NCBI GenBank assembly: GCA_014529385.2
Contig: CM043947.1
Span: 97,186,036 to 97,250,035, forward strand
From: Adiantum capillus-veneris
Lineage: Eukaryota; Streptophyta; Polypodiopsida; Polypodiales; Pteridaceae
DNA: 64,000 nt
Direction: 5' to 3'
Made by a program: the position numbers and the translations under genes. This document shows, one piece after another, positions 12,801 through 25,335 of this stretch. Every line of letters begins with the position of its first letter. The first letter of the stretch is position 1. The notes below the pieces were generated by a model. It searched no databases. It saw nothing but the letters and a program-made list of their open reading frames with translations, and was not told the DNA's origin.

Positions 12801-14736
12801 TTGTAGGCAATTGTCAACAAAATTATGAGATAGACCACAAGAGACTTATTTTAAATTGAAGAGCCTTCTGTAGAAGAAATTGGGATTGAAATGTGAGTAG
12901 ATAAGTGTTTGCAAAAACACAATCACAAGCATCGTACACTCACCCAATTTCCTCATTAACACTTATCCAAGATTCATAAAAGTAACATTTATACTTGGGT
13001 CAAAGTTTAAGAATTTCGGTCATGGCTAAAAGTGGCTTACAATTGATACAAACTGACAATAGAGGTGAGAATTACAATCTAGAATCTTGTAGCCCCAACA
13101 TAATTGCATTCCCCCACTCCTAGGTCATGTCCTCTTTCACATGTACTGAGATGGCAAGCCAATGGTCAGAGTTACTAGCTTTTTTCCTCCACTGGAGCTA
13201 CTCCAACGCCTCCTAGTATTTGATGTAGAGCTTCTTGTCGTTCTTTGATATAAATGCTTAAGTGATGGGATTCTATAACTCAATAACTGAGTATGCTACA
13301 AATTTGGCATTGAGTGTCTTTGATACCGACCCAAGCAAATTCGTTTGCAATGGGACGAATCTTTCATAAAAAGATTCTCGAACGTTTGCATGTAGAAGGA
13401 TGGTAGGAACATCACTCAAGCATAAAATCCATAGCTATTGGTCGCACTAAGACATCATAGCATAAGCCCTTGTCTTCGAGGTAGGACATCCAAGGTGTCT
13501 TGTTTTTATCTCCCAAGCGAAATGTCTCTAAGCAAGTGAGTAGCATCTATGCTATCTTGACCAGCATAATGCAAGCAAGATTAGGGATCCTCTTGTAAGT
13601 TTGTATGACACCCATTAGGGTTTTTAGCATAAAATCCTCATTCAAGGCCCCACCTTCAAGCTTTGCAATTAAGGGGCATTCAACCATGTGGTGCATGTCT
13701 TGATCAACGTTTAATATGCCATGCAATCCCGAACGTTGGGGGTTGGACAAAAGAGTGGATCATGTCTGATCTCTTAGGATGTAAGTAGGATGTAATACCC
13801 TAGGTGCCTCTAGATCCATCTCACTCTCCATGTGGGCTCTATGTATTTTACAGGACCTTTAAACTTCATTTTTTGCTCCTATAGATCCTTCAATAAATTC
13901 TCCTTAACCAAGAGATACTCAAACTTCATTAGTTGAAGGGGAAGCAAGCTTTGACTCCATGAGTGCTCTATCTATTTAGGAATCATCACTGGGACATTGA
14001 CTAAATATAACACTATATACTCCCATTCCACTGCTTATCTTTTTCTTTCAATATCACTTGCCATAATTCCTTTACAACCTCAATGCTCAAGGTAGTAATC
14101 GTACTAGCTTCGGCGTGTACCATTAGCTTTCTAACGTGATCCCATTTTTTATTCTAAATGAGGGCTGGTAGGACAGTCCTTTAGGTACCATTGTTAGCTC
14201 TATTGAGTATAGGCTCGCTTTGAGTAGGTCTATCTCTGTGCAAAATCTTGTGCCAAGGGTCCATCATATTAAAGAGAGCATGCTAAGAAGTAGTCCCCAT
14301 CATGGTCTTCTACAAAAACCAAAGGTTTTGGGAACTCTCACATGGGTTCACCTACCATTCTTGCATCGATAGTGTCAGCTAACATAGATTTGGGCATATA
14401 GAGATTTGTGTGTGGGAGTGTGTGAGGTTTTGGAACCTTAAGAGCAGATCCTACTTCAACGGACCTTAGAAAGGTGACCATTGAGGTCTCGAAACAATTT
14501 CCAATTAAGAGCTAGCCTCTACGATTGTTCATTTGCCTAAATCCCTTGCAACCACCCATTTTGTTAATACGAAAACTAGACGCAACATGACCTAATGACA
14601 ACCAAGCCCATATATAAATGAGATTAGCAACACTTCAACCAACACTACTTTCAACAACTTATAATGAAATGGCAAGTACATTAAACAGGAAAGAGCATAG
14701 AAAACTTTTCATTGATTAATTTCTCCACCTCATTGC
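9826..14736. other. no gene seen; AT-rich spacer
   Basis: Only short open frames without recognisable domains. One exact 27-bp tandem repeat lies at 10259-10312. The part from about 13100 to 14600 is less AT-rich and may be a very old element, but I cannot name it. Confidence 0.5.
10259..10312. repeat. exact 27-bp tandem repeat
   Basis: Two identical adjacent copies of a 27-base unit starting ggtattttcatggttatgac. Confidence 0.9.
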
Positions 14737-15734
14737 ATGAACAGCAAAAGGGAGACATTCTGCCAACCAGAGACATGTGAGCTTCAAAGGAGCACTAACC
14801 CCACCCCCACCCTAGCCACTATGGCACCCAAGGCAATAGAAATTGATGAAGCTCACAGGATTAATCCACCTCAACACAAAGCTTGTAGACAGCACTATCA
14901 CCAACATCAATTGGGACATGGCAACCAAATATGCAAAGATGGAGAAGGACTTGGAGGAGTGGAGAAAGGACAAAGCAGAAAGAAGAGTGGAGCCACAAGG
15001 AGTGGAAGAGGGGAGAGAAGGAAATATGCACCCTCAAGGTGAGATCGCCTCCCTTCGGCACCACTCCTCACATGGAGGAGTCGTCTCATGGAGATGGACA
15101 CGGAGGGGCTCACCAAAGCAATAACCGAGAGTCTCACAAGTAAAAAATGGAGGACACAAAAAGAGGGTAGGGTGGAAGTGGTGAAGAGGAACATCAAGGA
15201 GGCCGAGGAGAAAGCAGAAAAAGAGAGGCTTCAACTCATTAACAGCATACTTAAAGAGCATCACATGAGACTTACACGTGGACTCAATGTGTCACGAGCA
15301 TGCTCAAGAAGGCCGATTTTACACCACCCAAAGGGGATGGGAGAGCTTTGTGCACACAATTAGGCTACCAACAATAAGGACAACCCCCCTTCCTCAAAGC
15401 TTGGAGAGCCAAGAAGGACACCACAAAGAAGAGGCCCTTATCATACAGTTTCAAGATGAGGATGCCTGTACCATATTCATGAAGAAAAGGGTCATACACA
15501 GAAACTTAAAGGGCGCTCCCATTTTCTTGGATGATGACCTCACGAGGATCCAGGTGGAGCATAAGAGAATCAAGACATACATCCAGCAGAAACACACACA
15601 TACTCCTAACGAGACTGATGCTGATACAGCAAGATCGAGAGACCCTATTCCCGAGCTCTAGAGTAGAGAAACACGAAACTATAGAAAGCCATAGTAGTGA
15701 GAGCCTCAAGATCTGGAAAAAATTTGTCCACTAG
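14737..15734 (+). pseudogene. LINE ORF1 relic (coiled coil plus RRM-like part)
   Basis: A charged, Glu/Lys-rich N-terminal part (KYAKMEKDLEEWRKDKAERR, then REVVKRNIKEAEEKAEKERLQLI-like sequence around 15170-15240) is spread over shifted frames. It is followed by EEALIIQFQDEDACTIFMKKRV and GAPIFLDDDLTRIQVEHKR at 15430-15580. The same two blocks occur in the ORF1 of LINE-A (18060-18900) and LINE-B (34915-35380), so this is a third copy of the family. The second block resembles the RNA-binding ORF1 fold of LINEs by position and pattern (inference). At least three frame changes are present and no ORF2 follows. Confidence 0.65.
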
Positions 15735-17482
15735 CCGCCTCCCATGCTGGCTCCACATCCCTCTCTGAAGAGAGAACATTCGAGCAATGGATAATGCCAC
15801 AACTCTCCAGCAATCTCTGCCACACCAACTGAATCACACAAGATAGGCATCTCCAATAAGAGATACCTGTGGATCCTAGAACCAAAAACTGGGTGCGTAC
15901 AAGAGACTATCCCGGACTGCCAAAAGAACGTTCAATCCAACTGCAGCTAGGTCCCGGTCCAAGAAGGACAACATAATCCACCTTTATGTAACTCCTTGCC
16001 GATTGAATGGAAATAGGTATGACTTGAAAGTAGCGGCCTCCAGTGATCAATCTGGAAGTCAAACATAAGAACCTCTCCTTGGATGCACTGGAAGAGCAAC
16101 CATCACACCATAAATCCAAAAGACATATACGCTTAGAATTACATCTGCCAAAGCTGCTCAACAAGCCATCCACCAAGAGAGACACTTGTGGGCTCAAGCA
16201 CACCACCCAAAAAGGCGCAAGAACTTAGAAGTGGACAAGGAAAACCAAGGACTATGGGACTCTGCCCACGGTACTACGTTGAACAGAGCAGCAGAAATTG
16301 AATGGAGCACTAGATTCAGCTGAAGATAATGACAGGGAAGCCTCCTCTAAAAGAGGAGTATCCTCAAACTGCAGACCGAATTAACCAATGTCTCCACATG
16401 TGTCAGACTCAGGCAACGACTTTCGCTGGAAGCTCCAGAGCTAGAGCAAGGACTCCCCCCTCCCTCCCCTTTCTTCCTGCTCAATCCTAGGAATAAAGCA
16501 CAAGTACGATCAAAGAGAAATCTGAGACAACCTCGAGTAGAATCAATTGATTACCACCACCTGAGTCTCATGGCATACGAAACCCATGTAGGATCATACA
16601 ATAGGTAAACTCCACCTACTAAAAATTGAAGGATGGTGTTCTCTAAAGAAGCCATTGTGATTCCCCAGGACATAGCTACATAAGCAAACTCTGCGTTCAG
16701 ACCAGATGTCATCCACCCCTCAATTCGTGTCAATATCAAACTTGAAAGCACAGTCCAGTACAATAGGCCAAGCTCTGTACAAGCTCAGAGGAGTACATAT
16801 ACTCCCACTTTTGTAACTTGCTTCCTTAGATTATCGTCAAAGCTTTGTCCTTGACATTTGTGCCTCACAAAATAGACCCACACAACAAGTCAATCAGCAT
16901 CCAATACACAACATAATACCGAAACTAACGAGAGTAATTTGACCGCCTAGGGAATTGCATCATGCCTATGAAGATTAGAATGGGCTACCCCAAGAGAAAA
17001 GCTCTCCAAAGCAATGCAGTGGAGAAGCTTCCATAGGTTGCTAACTACCGAAACAGGAGCTGCATGTCCTTGCCAGCTCCCGACACTCCGTGCAAACCTG
17101 TCACCTAAAGGATCTCAATAAATCTTCAGTCGAACATCAAGAATATATCGCCTATAAAGGATTGCAAACTTGTCTCACAAGTGGCACAAACTCACAAAAG
17201 GGCATGACCATAAAATTTACAAGGAAAGCCCATCTTAGAATCTGTAGCACGTGTGTCACAAGAAAGTCTGGCCGCATAGCTGAGGCACGCACTCGTACGA
17301 GCACCCCTGGCACAATATATTGCCGCTACACCTATCTCTACATACTCAACTATCTCTACATATTGCTGACATGACCTCTGACATGGGCATAATCATAGGC
17401 AACCATCAAGATTTACACAAGGGGCAACAAGACGAGGAACCTTCACCTTGCAGTAGGCCTGGACAAAAATGATAGAGATCAG
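15735..17482. other. no identifiable gene
   Basis: Short open frames on both strands without a recognisable motif. The region may be a decayed element between the LINE ORF1 relic and LINE-A. Confidence 0.4.

Positions 17483-17530
<48 letters not shown>
17483..17530. repeat. (CT)n microsatellite
   Basis: A perfect CT run just before the presumed 5' region of LINE-A. Confidence 0.95.
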
Positions 17531-17533
<3 letters not shown>

Positions 17534-17631
17534 CAACTCTCTTCGTCGGATAGATCTTAAGGTCTCTTCGAATAGTTTCCTACGGTGTTAAAATACTCTT
17601 CTTCTTCTTCTTCTCTCTCTCTTTCTCTCAT

Positions 17632-17940
17632 GGGTCTCTCACTGTTTTTAGGGTTTCGTCACTTCTTCTTTGCTGTTTTTAGGGTTTTGAAATTGCCTTT
17701 TGGCTGTTTTTAGGTTTTGTCACTGCTTTTTCACTGTTTTTATGGTTTTTAAACTGTTTTTTTGGTGTTTATTAGGGTTTCGTCCCTGTTTCTTGCTGTT
17801 TTTTAGGGTTTCAAATCTGTGTTTTGCTGTTTTTAAGCGTTTCAAATCTGCATTTTGCTTTCTTTTTTTTTAGGTTTCACAAGCATTTCTTGCTGTTTTT
17901 TTAAGGTTTCTTGTATTTTTATTTTTACTCTTTTTGTTGT
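17632..17940 (+). repeat. degenerate minisatellite with TTTAGGG-like core, LINE-A 5' region
   Basis: About nine imperfect units of roughly 25-35 bp share the core tgctgtttttagggtttc. The core contains the plant telomere heptamer TTTAGGG, but the spacing is not telomeric. It lies between two CT tracts, upstream of the LINE-A ORF1, and is probably its 5' untranslated region. Confidence 0.75.
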
Positions 17941-17944
17941 TTTA

Positions 17945-17945
<1 letters not shown>

Positions 17946-17988
<43 letters not shown>
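17946..17988. repeat. (CT)n microsatellite
   Basis: A perfect CT run just upstream of the LINE-A ORF1. Confidence 0.95.
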
Positions 17989-17992
<4 letters not shown>

Positions 17993-18059
17993 CGGAGAAG
18001 TGTCAACGGCTCCCCCTAGTGTAAGAAGACGCATCCCTCGCCAAGCGCCCACAAAGCCT

Positions 18060-18900
18060 CTTTCATGCGGACAGGAAAGAGGATGTCCGCAATAGAGAAA
18101 GAAATGAGAGAATGGAGAAACAAAGTGAAAGAGTGGAGAAAAGAGAGGAGCACTTTTCTTCAAAGATGGGGACCGAAGAAAGCGATGGCATGCGCAGGAG
18201 GATCACTCTGGTCGAGGAGAAAGTGGTCATCCAAGACTCCATCATTTGAAATCTACATGCAAAAATTGGGAGGCTCGAAGAAGGCAAAATTCAGCCATCC
18301 ATGATGGAAGAATTGAATACCATGAGAGAAGAAATACGGGTTATCAAGGAAGGTGAGGAGAAGAAGTCATGGGCCGCGGTCATCTCCGCAACACAAAAGA
18401 AAGTAGAGGAGGCCGAAAAAATGAATTAAGGTTACCAAGAGAGGGAAAGGTAAAGAAGCTCCTTGTACACCCACTCTTATTCACATGACCCTCGAAGAGG
18501 AACAAAGAAGAAGGATGCGGGCTCTATATGCGAGGGTAACCGGCCTCAAGGACATAAACAATGTGGAAAAAGAGGTCACAAGCCGCACATCCATGATGGG
18601 GGTGGACAAGCCTTCACACACAAAGGCATGGAGAGTGGGCAAGAAGAGTGATGGCCCAGGAGAATCTTCAAAGGGGAGAGCTCTTATACTACGCTTCCCC
18701 TCCTTGGAGAGAAGAAGGAATTCTTAAGAAAGAGGCCTACTCTCAAGAAGACAAGTATTTTCCTCGGTGATGATCTCTCTCTCTCACAACTTGCACATAT
18801 GAGAGAGGTAATGCCAGAGATTACGGCGGCAAGGGAGAAGGGAAAGATGGCTTTTTACAGAGATGGTCGGGTGATGATTGTAGAGCAGTGCTCTACATGA
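18060..18900 (+). pseudogene. LINE-A ORF1
   Basis: ORF1 of APE-type LINEs encodes an RNA-binding chaperone. Here a Lys/Glu-rich helical segment (KEMREWRNKVKEWRKERS) is followed by EELNTMREEIRVIKEGEEKKSWAAVI. At 18640-18780 comes the conserved block SSKGRALILRFPSLE...FLKKR with IFLGDDLSLSQLAHMREV, and finally EKGKMAFYRDGRVMIVEQ. The order matches the ORF1 of LINE-B. Several frame changes break it. ORF2 begins about 30 bp downstream. Confidence 0.65.
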
Positions 18901-18924
18901 CGGTGTGAGACCTATGGGACCACA

Positions 18925-19741
18925 TTGAAGAAGGATACTTGGAATTGTAATGGATCTATGAGGTTGGACGTTGGTGCCTTTGAGAACAGTTTCAGAGACA
19001 AGGACATTGTTTTCTTCTCAGAGACTCATCAAGCCCCTGGACAGCTTATGCCACATATGGTGGGATACAGATGGGAGAGCCCCCACAGGGCGGTCGCAAG
19101 ATCTGAGCATGGGAGTAGAGGTTCAGGAGGAGTAGCAGTGCTATTTAGGGAGGAGTTTTAGCCACTACTACATATTGTACGGAGAGATGATCATGCTAGA
19201 TACATGTGGGTGAGACTGAGAGCTGACACAGGCCGATTTCTACACATTGCCATATGTTCCTTCCCCCCCCAGTACGTCAGTATATGCTGCATCTAGAGGA
19301 CAAACGCCTTTCTCTATACTAGATGATGATATATGGGTGTTTTTTGAGGATCGTGATATCATCCTCCTAGGGGACTTCAATGCTCAAACGGGAAACTCTC
19401 AGACAGTCTTCTACCACACTTCAAATGAGATGCTTAGAGAGCCGGATGTGGGTGAGTTGGGGCTTGACAGATGCTCACATGACAGAGAGAAGACGGAGTA
19501 TGGGAGATACCTCACGGAGATGACGACACACATGGGTTAGCCATACTTAATGACTTACAGCGATTTCCTGGAGCAGCTGGTTTCACATGCTTTCCACACA
19601 AACACGGGGCCAATACAGTGGACTATGTATGTTAAGGCACAGCCGAGCTTTATTACTTGTATTCAAGATTTCATAGTGGGAGCTAGGCCAGTGGGCGTAG
19701 CAGTGGATCATGCTCTTTTGACATTGTTTGTTTCATTTTAG
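18925..19741 (+). pseudogene. LINE-A ORF2, APE-type endonuclease
   Basis: The endonuclease nicks target DNA to prime reverse transcription. Motifs in order: TWNCNGSMRLDVGAFE (start block WNCNG), FFSETHQAPG (Glu of the active site), RGSGGVAVLF, the catalytic IILLGDFNAQTGNS, and near the end VGVAVDHALLTLF (terminal D-H). Frame changes near 19160-19250 and a stop after EEF break the frame. It follows ORF1 and precedes the RT part of the same LINE. Confidence 0.8.
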
Positions 19742-20913
19742 TAGTACAGCCCAGACATCAGGAGGCAGCTCACATACCCGTTATACATTTACACCAGAGA
19801 CTGACTCGGTTTATACCGAGGAGATCTATAGCCGTCTATGCACAGTTGGTCCTAGCCTCTCAGTGGAGGAGTGCACCACTTTACTAACTGAGACACTGCA
19901 TAGCGCAGCATCAGAGGCATACCCACACACTCAATCGGGTCGGAGGCAATATTTTGGGAGCATGCCTCAGAATAGTTGGTATGATGAGGAGTGCAGAGAG
20001 ATGAGAGCCCAGCTTCAGAGGGATCTTCTTTTAGGAGTCATCACTTACAATCTCAAATTGCTTCTCGGTGCCTTGTGCGACGGGAGAAACGAGCTTACTT
20101 GGCCCAGATTGAGCGAGACTTGTATCAGTTGTTCTTGAATAGAGACTCGGGAGAGGCAAGGCGATTCTTTCATGAGCACTCCCCTCCCCTAGCGATTACT
20201 TCTCCTGATGTGTGGGGCCAGTATACCTCATCGTTATATACGGTTCTTGGATAGGACCCCCTTCCAAATCATACGAAACCATGTCCACCTACCAGCACCT
20301 TCTTTACCACTGAGATGGTAAAGGGAGTCATTGGCAGGATGAGGACCAGCAGGGCATATGATCATGATGGTCTAGTAGCAAAGCACTTTATACATGCTAG
20401 AGATATGCTGGTAGAGGCTCTTGCAGTGTTGTTCAATCGTGCCATGTGTGAGGGGTTACCTGAGACTTGGAGGTTGTCTACTATTGTGTCTATCTTCAAA
20501 GCAGGTGATCCTACAGAGCCTGGGAATTACCGCACTATTATGGTTGGGCACACATTACCACGGTTGTATGCATCCATTCTTGCACAGCAGTTGAGTAATT
20601 GGGCAGAGGATGACGATGTACGAGCAAAGGGCCATGCTGGTTTTACGAGGGGTTTCTCCACTCTTGATCATATTCTCACACTCAGAGCCATCATTGAGGA
20701 GGGCAGGTCACATGGGAGACGGATTTATTGTAGCTTTGTGGATTTCCGCAAAGCATTTGACATGGTACCGAGAGCTCGATTGATGCGCAGACTGCAGGAG
20801 ATGGGGGTGCCCATAGTGTTGATTTGGGGCATTGTAGCTCTATACAGATCAGTGATGGGATTGATGTACGCACTACGGAGGGGATATCTGATTTAGTTCA
20901 CTCCACCGTTGGG
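19742..20913 (+). pseudogene. LINE-A ORF2, reverse transcriptase, first part
   Basis: Linker sequence with NSWYDEECREMRAQLQRD leads to the RT fingers: FNRAMCEGLPETWRLSTIVSI-like sequence, GDPTEPGNYRTIM, HAGFTRGFSTLDHILTLR, and the first catalytic Asp in CSFVDFRKAFDMVPRARL. After a frame change near 20880 the LINE reads ISDLVHSTVGV and stops at 20918, where an LTR element is inserted. The YADD half of the enzyme is found at 60411-60720. The clade is an APE-type LINE distinct from the L1-type copies in this window. Confidence 0.85.
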
Positions 20914-20918
20914 GTGAA
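20914..20918. repeat. left target-site duplication GTGAA of the LTR insertion
   Basis: GTGAA lies directly outside TGTAACAAAC and recurs at 60411-60415 directly outside the other LTR end. Taking both together restores a continuous RT reading across the site. Confidence 0.9.
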
Positions 20919-21376
20919 TGTAACAAACTTGGACACCCCAAGTCTAGATTCTACCACGACATAGCAGAGATTCACTTTAAAACAGTTCACAAAAGACAAC
21001 ACGGCCCGGCGTAGTTCCGTGCCAAGAGGTATTGGCCCCAAAGACTAGCGCCCCTTTCGGTATTTCTTTTTATATTAATCTCTGTGCAAAGTACAAGGGA
21101 GTCCACGGGCACTCACACTCAGACTCTACGTCCAGATGCTCTGAGTAATGAGGCCCAAAAGACCTATTTATTGTTACAAGGGTTGCCCCAATAGTAGAAC
21201 CCCAAAAGTTTAACTCAAAAGCTTATTAGACTCAAAAGCTGCCAAAAAATCAGCCAGCGTAATTTGCGAAAAAATCGTACAGGCTGCCACATCATCAACT
21301 CAACGCAAATTGCAGAGGTTCGTACTGTCTGCCATGTCAGCCTCAACGCGTTTTTCGGGCTGCTGCCATGTCAGCA

Positions 21377-21416
<40 letters not shown>

Positions 21417-21447
21417 CCGGGGGCTGCTATGTCACCAGTTTGTGACA
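20919..21447 (-). mobile_element. LTR1: left (3') LTR of chromodomain Ty3/gypsy element E1
   Basis: It starts TGTAACAAACTTGG and ends CCAGTTTGTGACA, an imperfect inverted repeat bounded by TG and CA. The same sequence recurs at 27047, 30250 and 60005. A (GT)n run lies at 21379-21414. It is bordered on the left by the GTGAA duplication and on the right by the polypurine tract. Length 529 bp. Confidence 0.92.
21379..21414. repeat. (GT)n run within LTR1
   Basis: A perfect GT run inside the LTR. The copy at 60364-60377 in LTR4 is shorter. Confidence 0.9.
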
Positions 21448-21461
21448 TACCCCCCTCTTGA
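21448..21461 (-). promoter_or_regulatory. polypurine tract of E1
   Basis: On the minus strand CAAGAGGGGGGTA abuts the 3' LTR. This is where plus-strand DNA synthesis would be primed. Confidence 0.8.
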
Positions 21462-22026
21462 AAGAATTGTAATCGCCCTCGATTACGCCTGCAAAACAGA
21501 CAGAGGCCATAAACTGTCTTAGTAGACACTGATTGTTAGTACCGACGCACTAGACACAACACATCTAGCACTTGTACAAATTGACAGTCACGTCACCGAA
21601 CATCACATGACAAATCACATACAAATTCATTCCAAATCTCAGACCATGATTAATCGGCAATGTATTTAGTAATCGCATCTAGATCCATTCGGGACCTCAC
21701 GGATGCCCGATTAACTAATCCTTATTGCAATCATGTCTATAGAGATTTATGCGACCGAAATGATGTGGTCATTTTGTCTTTCAGTTCCTACACTCAAACA
21801 AGTCAAGTACAAATCAACCATTTTCATTTTCAGGAATTCCAGTTCATAAGGTCATACAGCAGAATGTTGTCATCCCATCAGTATCCCTAAAACCCAAAGG
21901 GGGACATCAGTGACTCTATTCAAAATCGGGGTAATCCGTTGACAAAGGAGCGGAGTGACTCCCCTCTTGTGCAAAGCCGCTGCACTAGATTCACCCATGC
22001 TGAAATCGGGGTTCTATCAAAGTAGA

Positions 22027-23348
22027 CTATGCTAAACCGAATGCATCAAGGTAAAGTTCCAAGATCTGAGGAGTATCTGCTAGGTCCTTCTCCTCCATCC
22101 ACTTCGCATCCAATGCAAGATAGTTCTTGAACTTAACCAAGAACCGCCTAATCACTTTACCTCTTATCTTTTTGTCCTTGTGTGCCAATATCTGTTCTAG
22201 AACAAGTGTCTCCTCGCTTTCCTCCACTTCGGGTTGCTCATTTGACTCCCCATCACCTTTAAAAGGCTCTAATAGACTCACATGAAAAGCATTGTAAATC
22301 TTCCAAGTATCGGGTAGCTTCAGTCTAAAGGAGACATCATGTATCTTTTCTTTTATCTGGAAAGAGCCATAATACCTCATGCTAAGCTTTGGAAAAAGCC
22401 GCTCCTTTCCCTTTTTCTTTCTCGGGCGTGCCTTCTCAAAATGTAAGAGCACCCAATCGTCTTCCTTTAATTTCAAATCGCGATGGTGTCGATCTGCTTC
22501 CTTCTTGCATCGTTCTTGAGCTTTGCTAAAGCCTCTCCGACCTTGGCAAAAGTAGTGTCCAAGTTCCTCGTTTACTGGTCGGCTTCAAAAATCATATCGT
22601 TAGTGCTTAGGAAGGGTGAAACCTTTGGAGCACCTTCAATGATCTCAAATGGCGTCTTCCCCGTCGAAGAGTGGATCATGTTATTGTAGGCAAATTCCAC
22701 CAAGGGCAAAAAAATTTCCCATCGAGTCTTCTGATTAAAAATGTAAGACTTCAATAAATCCAATACGACTGAATTTACAATCTCAGATTGCCCATCTGTC
22801 TACGGGTGGAAAGATGACGAGAACTGCAACCATGTGTCAATGTTATCCCAAATAGCCTTCCAAAACAAACTCGTGAATCGGGGATCTCTGTCAGAAGCTA
22901 TTGTCTCAGGCATGCCATGTAATCTGAAAATCTGTGCAATGAACCGTCTCGCTAAATGATCCGGCTTGATTGTTTTCTTCACTAGAATGAAGTGAGCGTG
23001 CTTGCTAAATCTGTCGATGACAGTCCAAATGCCATCATGCCCACTCTGTGTCTTCGGGAGATCAAAAATGAAATCCATAGCAATACTTTCCCACGGGCGG
23101 GTGGGAATGGGTAAAGGATGTAACAATCCTTGTGCTTTATGCCTATCAAACTTGACCTTTTGGCATACCAAGCAACTGCGTACAAAGTCGTCCACATCTT
23201 TCTTGAGTCTCGGCCAAAAGAAGTAACGCTCTACACCTTTCAAGGTGGTGTCGATGCCGCGGTGGCCCGTAAAAGGTGGACAATGGCATTCAATCAGAAC
23301 CTTTTTCCTCAACGGCTGGGTAACGCACAACATCGTTTTCTTCATCAA
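22027..23348 (-). pseudogene. E1 integrase with C-terminal chromodomain
   Basis: Integrase with the zinc region HCPPFTGHRGIDTTLKG...SCLVCQ (HHCC), the core Asp in AMDFIFDLPKTQSGHDGIW, the second Asp in ASDRDPRFTSLFW, and the Glu in TDGQSEIVNSVV. It is followed by the GPF-like module RLKLPDTWKIYNAFHVSLL and a chromodomain-like tail KVIRRFLVKFKNYLALDAKWMEEKDL. The chromodomain places E1 among the chromoviruses, which are thought to target marked chromatin. In-frame stops: TAG at 22800-22802, where the family has Gln in HP(Q)TDGQ, and one after FEADQ near 22572. Confidence 0.92.
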
Positions 23349-23434
23349 GTAGCCATCCCATATGAAATATCCCGCTACTACCTCCCATTCTGTATTCCAG
23401 TGAATACATCTGAAAAATCTGAATCTGTGGCGTA

Positions 23435-24922
23435 CTAATCAACCATGTCCTCAAAGCTTCTATGATGAATCGCGGAAATAGCCAAGACTAGCAGCTTCCG
23501 AGACAAAGCATCTACCACCAAGTTCTTTTCTCCCTGAACATGCACAATCTGAAAGTGAAACTCTGACAAGATGTTAGCCCACCACATCTCCTTTTGCGAA
23601 AGCTCCTTCTGTGATAAGTAGCGTAAACTCTGATGATCAATGAAGACCATAAAATCGGCTCCGAGTAAGTAATGTCGCCACTGAGTAAGAGCGTGGATCA
23701 CCGCCAAACGCTCTTTCTCATAGATCTGTGTTGTCAATTCTAGCCTTGAAAACAATCGGCTTTCATAGGCAATCACATGGCCTTCTTGCATTAAGACCGC
23801 TCCCAGACTACGACCACAAGCATTACAATATACTTCAAATGACTTTTGCACATCCGGCAAAGTCAATACTGTTCCAGGAGTCAAATTCTCTTTCAATGTC
23901 GGAAAGGCAGTCACCTCTATGGGTCCCCACGAGAAAGGGACTCCTTTCTGTGTCAGAATGTGCAAAGGGGAAGCTACCTCTGCACACTTTCGAATGAACT
24001 GCCGATAGTAAGAACACGCACCCAAGAAGCTTCTAACTTCATGAGCATTCTTCAAATCGGGCCAATCACGTATAGTCTCAAACTTGGCCGAATCTATCTG
24101 TACTCCTGCTACTGAGACGATGTGTCCCAAAAAGTGCATCTCCGGCAAGAAAAATTCACTCTTTTTGGCATCGATAACTAACTTGTGATCTCGCAATGCC
24201 TGAAAGACCTATAACAGATGGTGTCTATGTCCTGCTTCATCCTTGGAGAAGACTATAATGTCATCAAAGAAAGTGCAGACAAATGATCTATACTCTTTGA
24301 AAATCCTATTCATCATTCGGTTGAAAGTCGTCGGAGCATTGGTAAGGCCAAAAGGCATCACCAAAAATTCATAAAAATCGAAGCTCGTTTGAAAGGCTGT
24401 CTTGTAGACATCTCCCGTCGTGATTCGGATTTGATGATATCCGCTTTTCAAATCAATCCTGCTGAAACAAGAGGATCCCTGAAGTAGGTCAAGAATATCA
24501 TCGATCCTTGGAATCGAAAATCTGTTCTTGATGGTGATTTAATTGAGAGCTCTGTAATCAATGCACATTCTCCAAGATCCGTCTTTCTTTAAAACCAGCA
24601 ACACTGGAGAGCAGTAGGGTGAGGTACTCGGCTGGATAAGACCCTTTTCCAAAATGTCTTTCACTTGGTTCATAATCTCTTCATTCTGGGCTCGGCTAAC
24701 ACGGTAATGTGGCCGGTCCGGTGGTGTGCTTCCAGGTATCAAATCAATGGTATGATCCTCAGGTCGAGATGGGGGAAACTCGCCTGGCTGGCCCTCAGAG
24801 AAGCAATCATCATGAGTGTGGAGAAAACCTTGGCATTCTCTATCAAGTTTAGACATGTTCGTCCTGAGTTCATCATTTAACTCTTTCAAGTAGATCGAGT
24901 AAAGAAAGAGACTCGATTTCAT
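23435..24922 (-). pseudogene. E1 reverse transcriptase and RNase H
   Basis: RT fingers [26 protein letters not shown], then KSGYHQIRI, FLVMPFGLTNAPTTFNRMM and the catalytic box TFFDDIIVFSKD. The thumb follows (FLGHIVSVAGVQID), then RNase H with FEVYCNACGRSLGAVLMQ, IYEKERLAVIHAL and FIDHQSLRYL. In-frame stops: TAA at 24539-24541, just after RALN, and TAG at 24209-24211, after HHLL where Gln is usual. A frame change near 23395 separates it from integrase. Apart from these breaks the region is collinear and in one frame. Confidence 0.93.
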
Positions 24923-24924
24923 TA

Positions 24925-25335
24925 ATTTGGAAATGGTCGAAGCCGTTACAATACGGACAGACTCGCCCTTCAGTTTTACATCAAGTACAATTTTTCAGTC
25001 CTTTTCGTTCGTCAAAGTTGCTTTCTTTTCTCGATAATCGACCATATGATTGTTCTTATGGTACCAAGGGACTCCTAGGAGGACATCACAACCTTCCAAG
25101 GGCATTATGTAAAAGTCCTCGTGCCCCAAATACACCTGACAATGCAACCGAAGTTTGCCAATGACAAGTGTAATGGCTATGTCCCGTCCGGGTGCCGCTA
25201 GAACTGTCTCTACTAGAGGTCCCATCCTATCGGGTGTAATCTCGAGCCGCGCCGCAGATTCGCGTGAAAATGAAGTTGGCCTTAGCTCCTCCATCGAAGA
25301 AAATCAAGGCTTCTTGATCTTTCACTTTGCCCCAA
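24925..25335 (-). pseudogene. E1 aspartic protease
   Basis: Active-site region EALIFFDGGAKANFI (DGGA form) near 25280, and the second conserved block HEDFYIMPLEGCDVLLGVPW. The two lie in different frames, with a shift near 25260. The protease processes Gag-Pol. It lies between the gag zinc knuckle and RT, as usual. Confidence 0.85.

Noticed and set aside
14861-15264. Minus-strand Ser/Leu-rich frames opposite 14861-15264
   Set aside because: Antisense shadows of the charged LINE ORF1 relic.
15907-16763. Minus-strand frames as organelle-derived or copia sequence
   Set aside because: I could not match any conserved motif. Left as unassigned.
17632-17940. Interstitial telomere array
   Set aside because: The TTTAGGG cores are spaced irregularly in 25-35 bp units and are not contiguous heptamers.
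21264-21522. Open frames with CVCVCV runs
   Set aside because: They come from the GT run inside LTR1. The same applies at 54945-55202.
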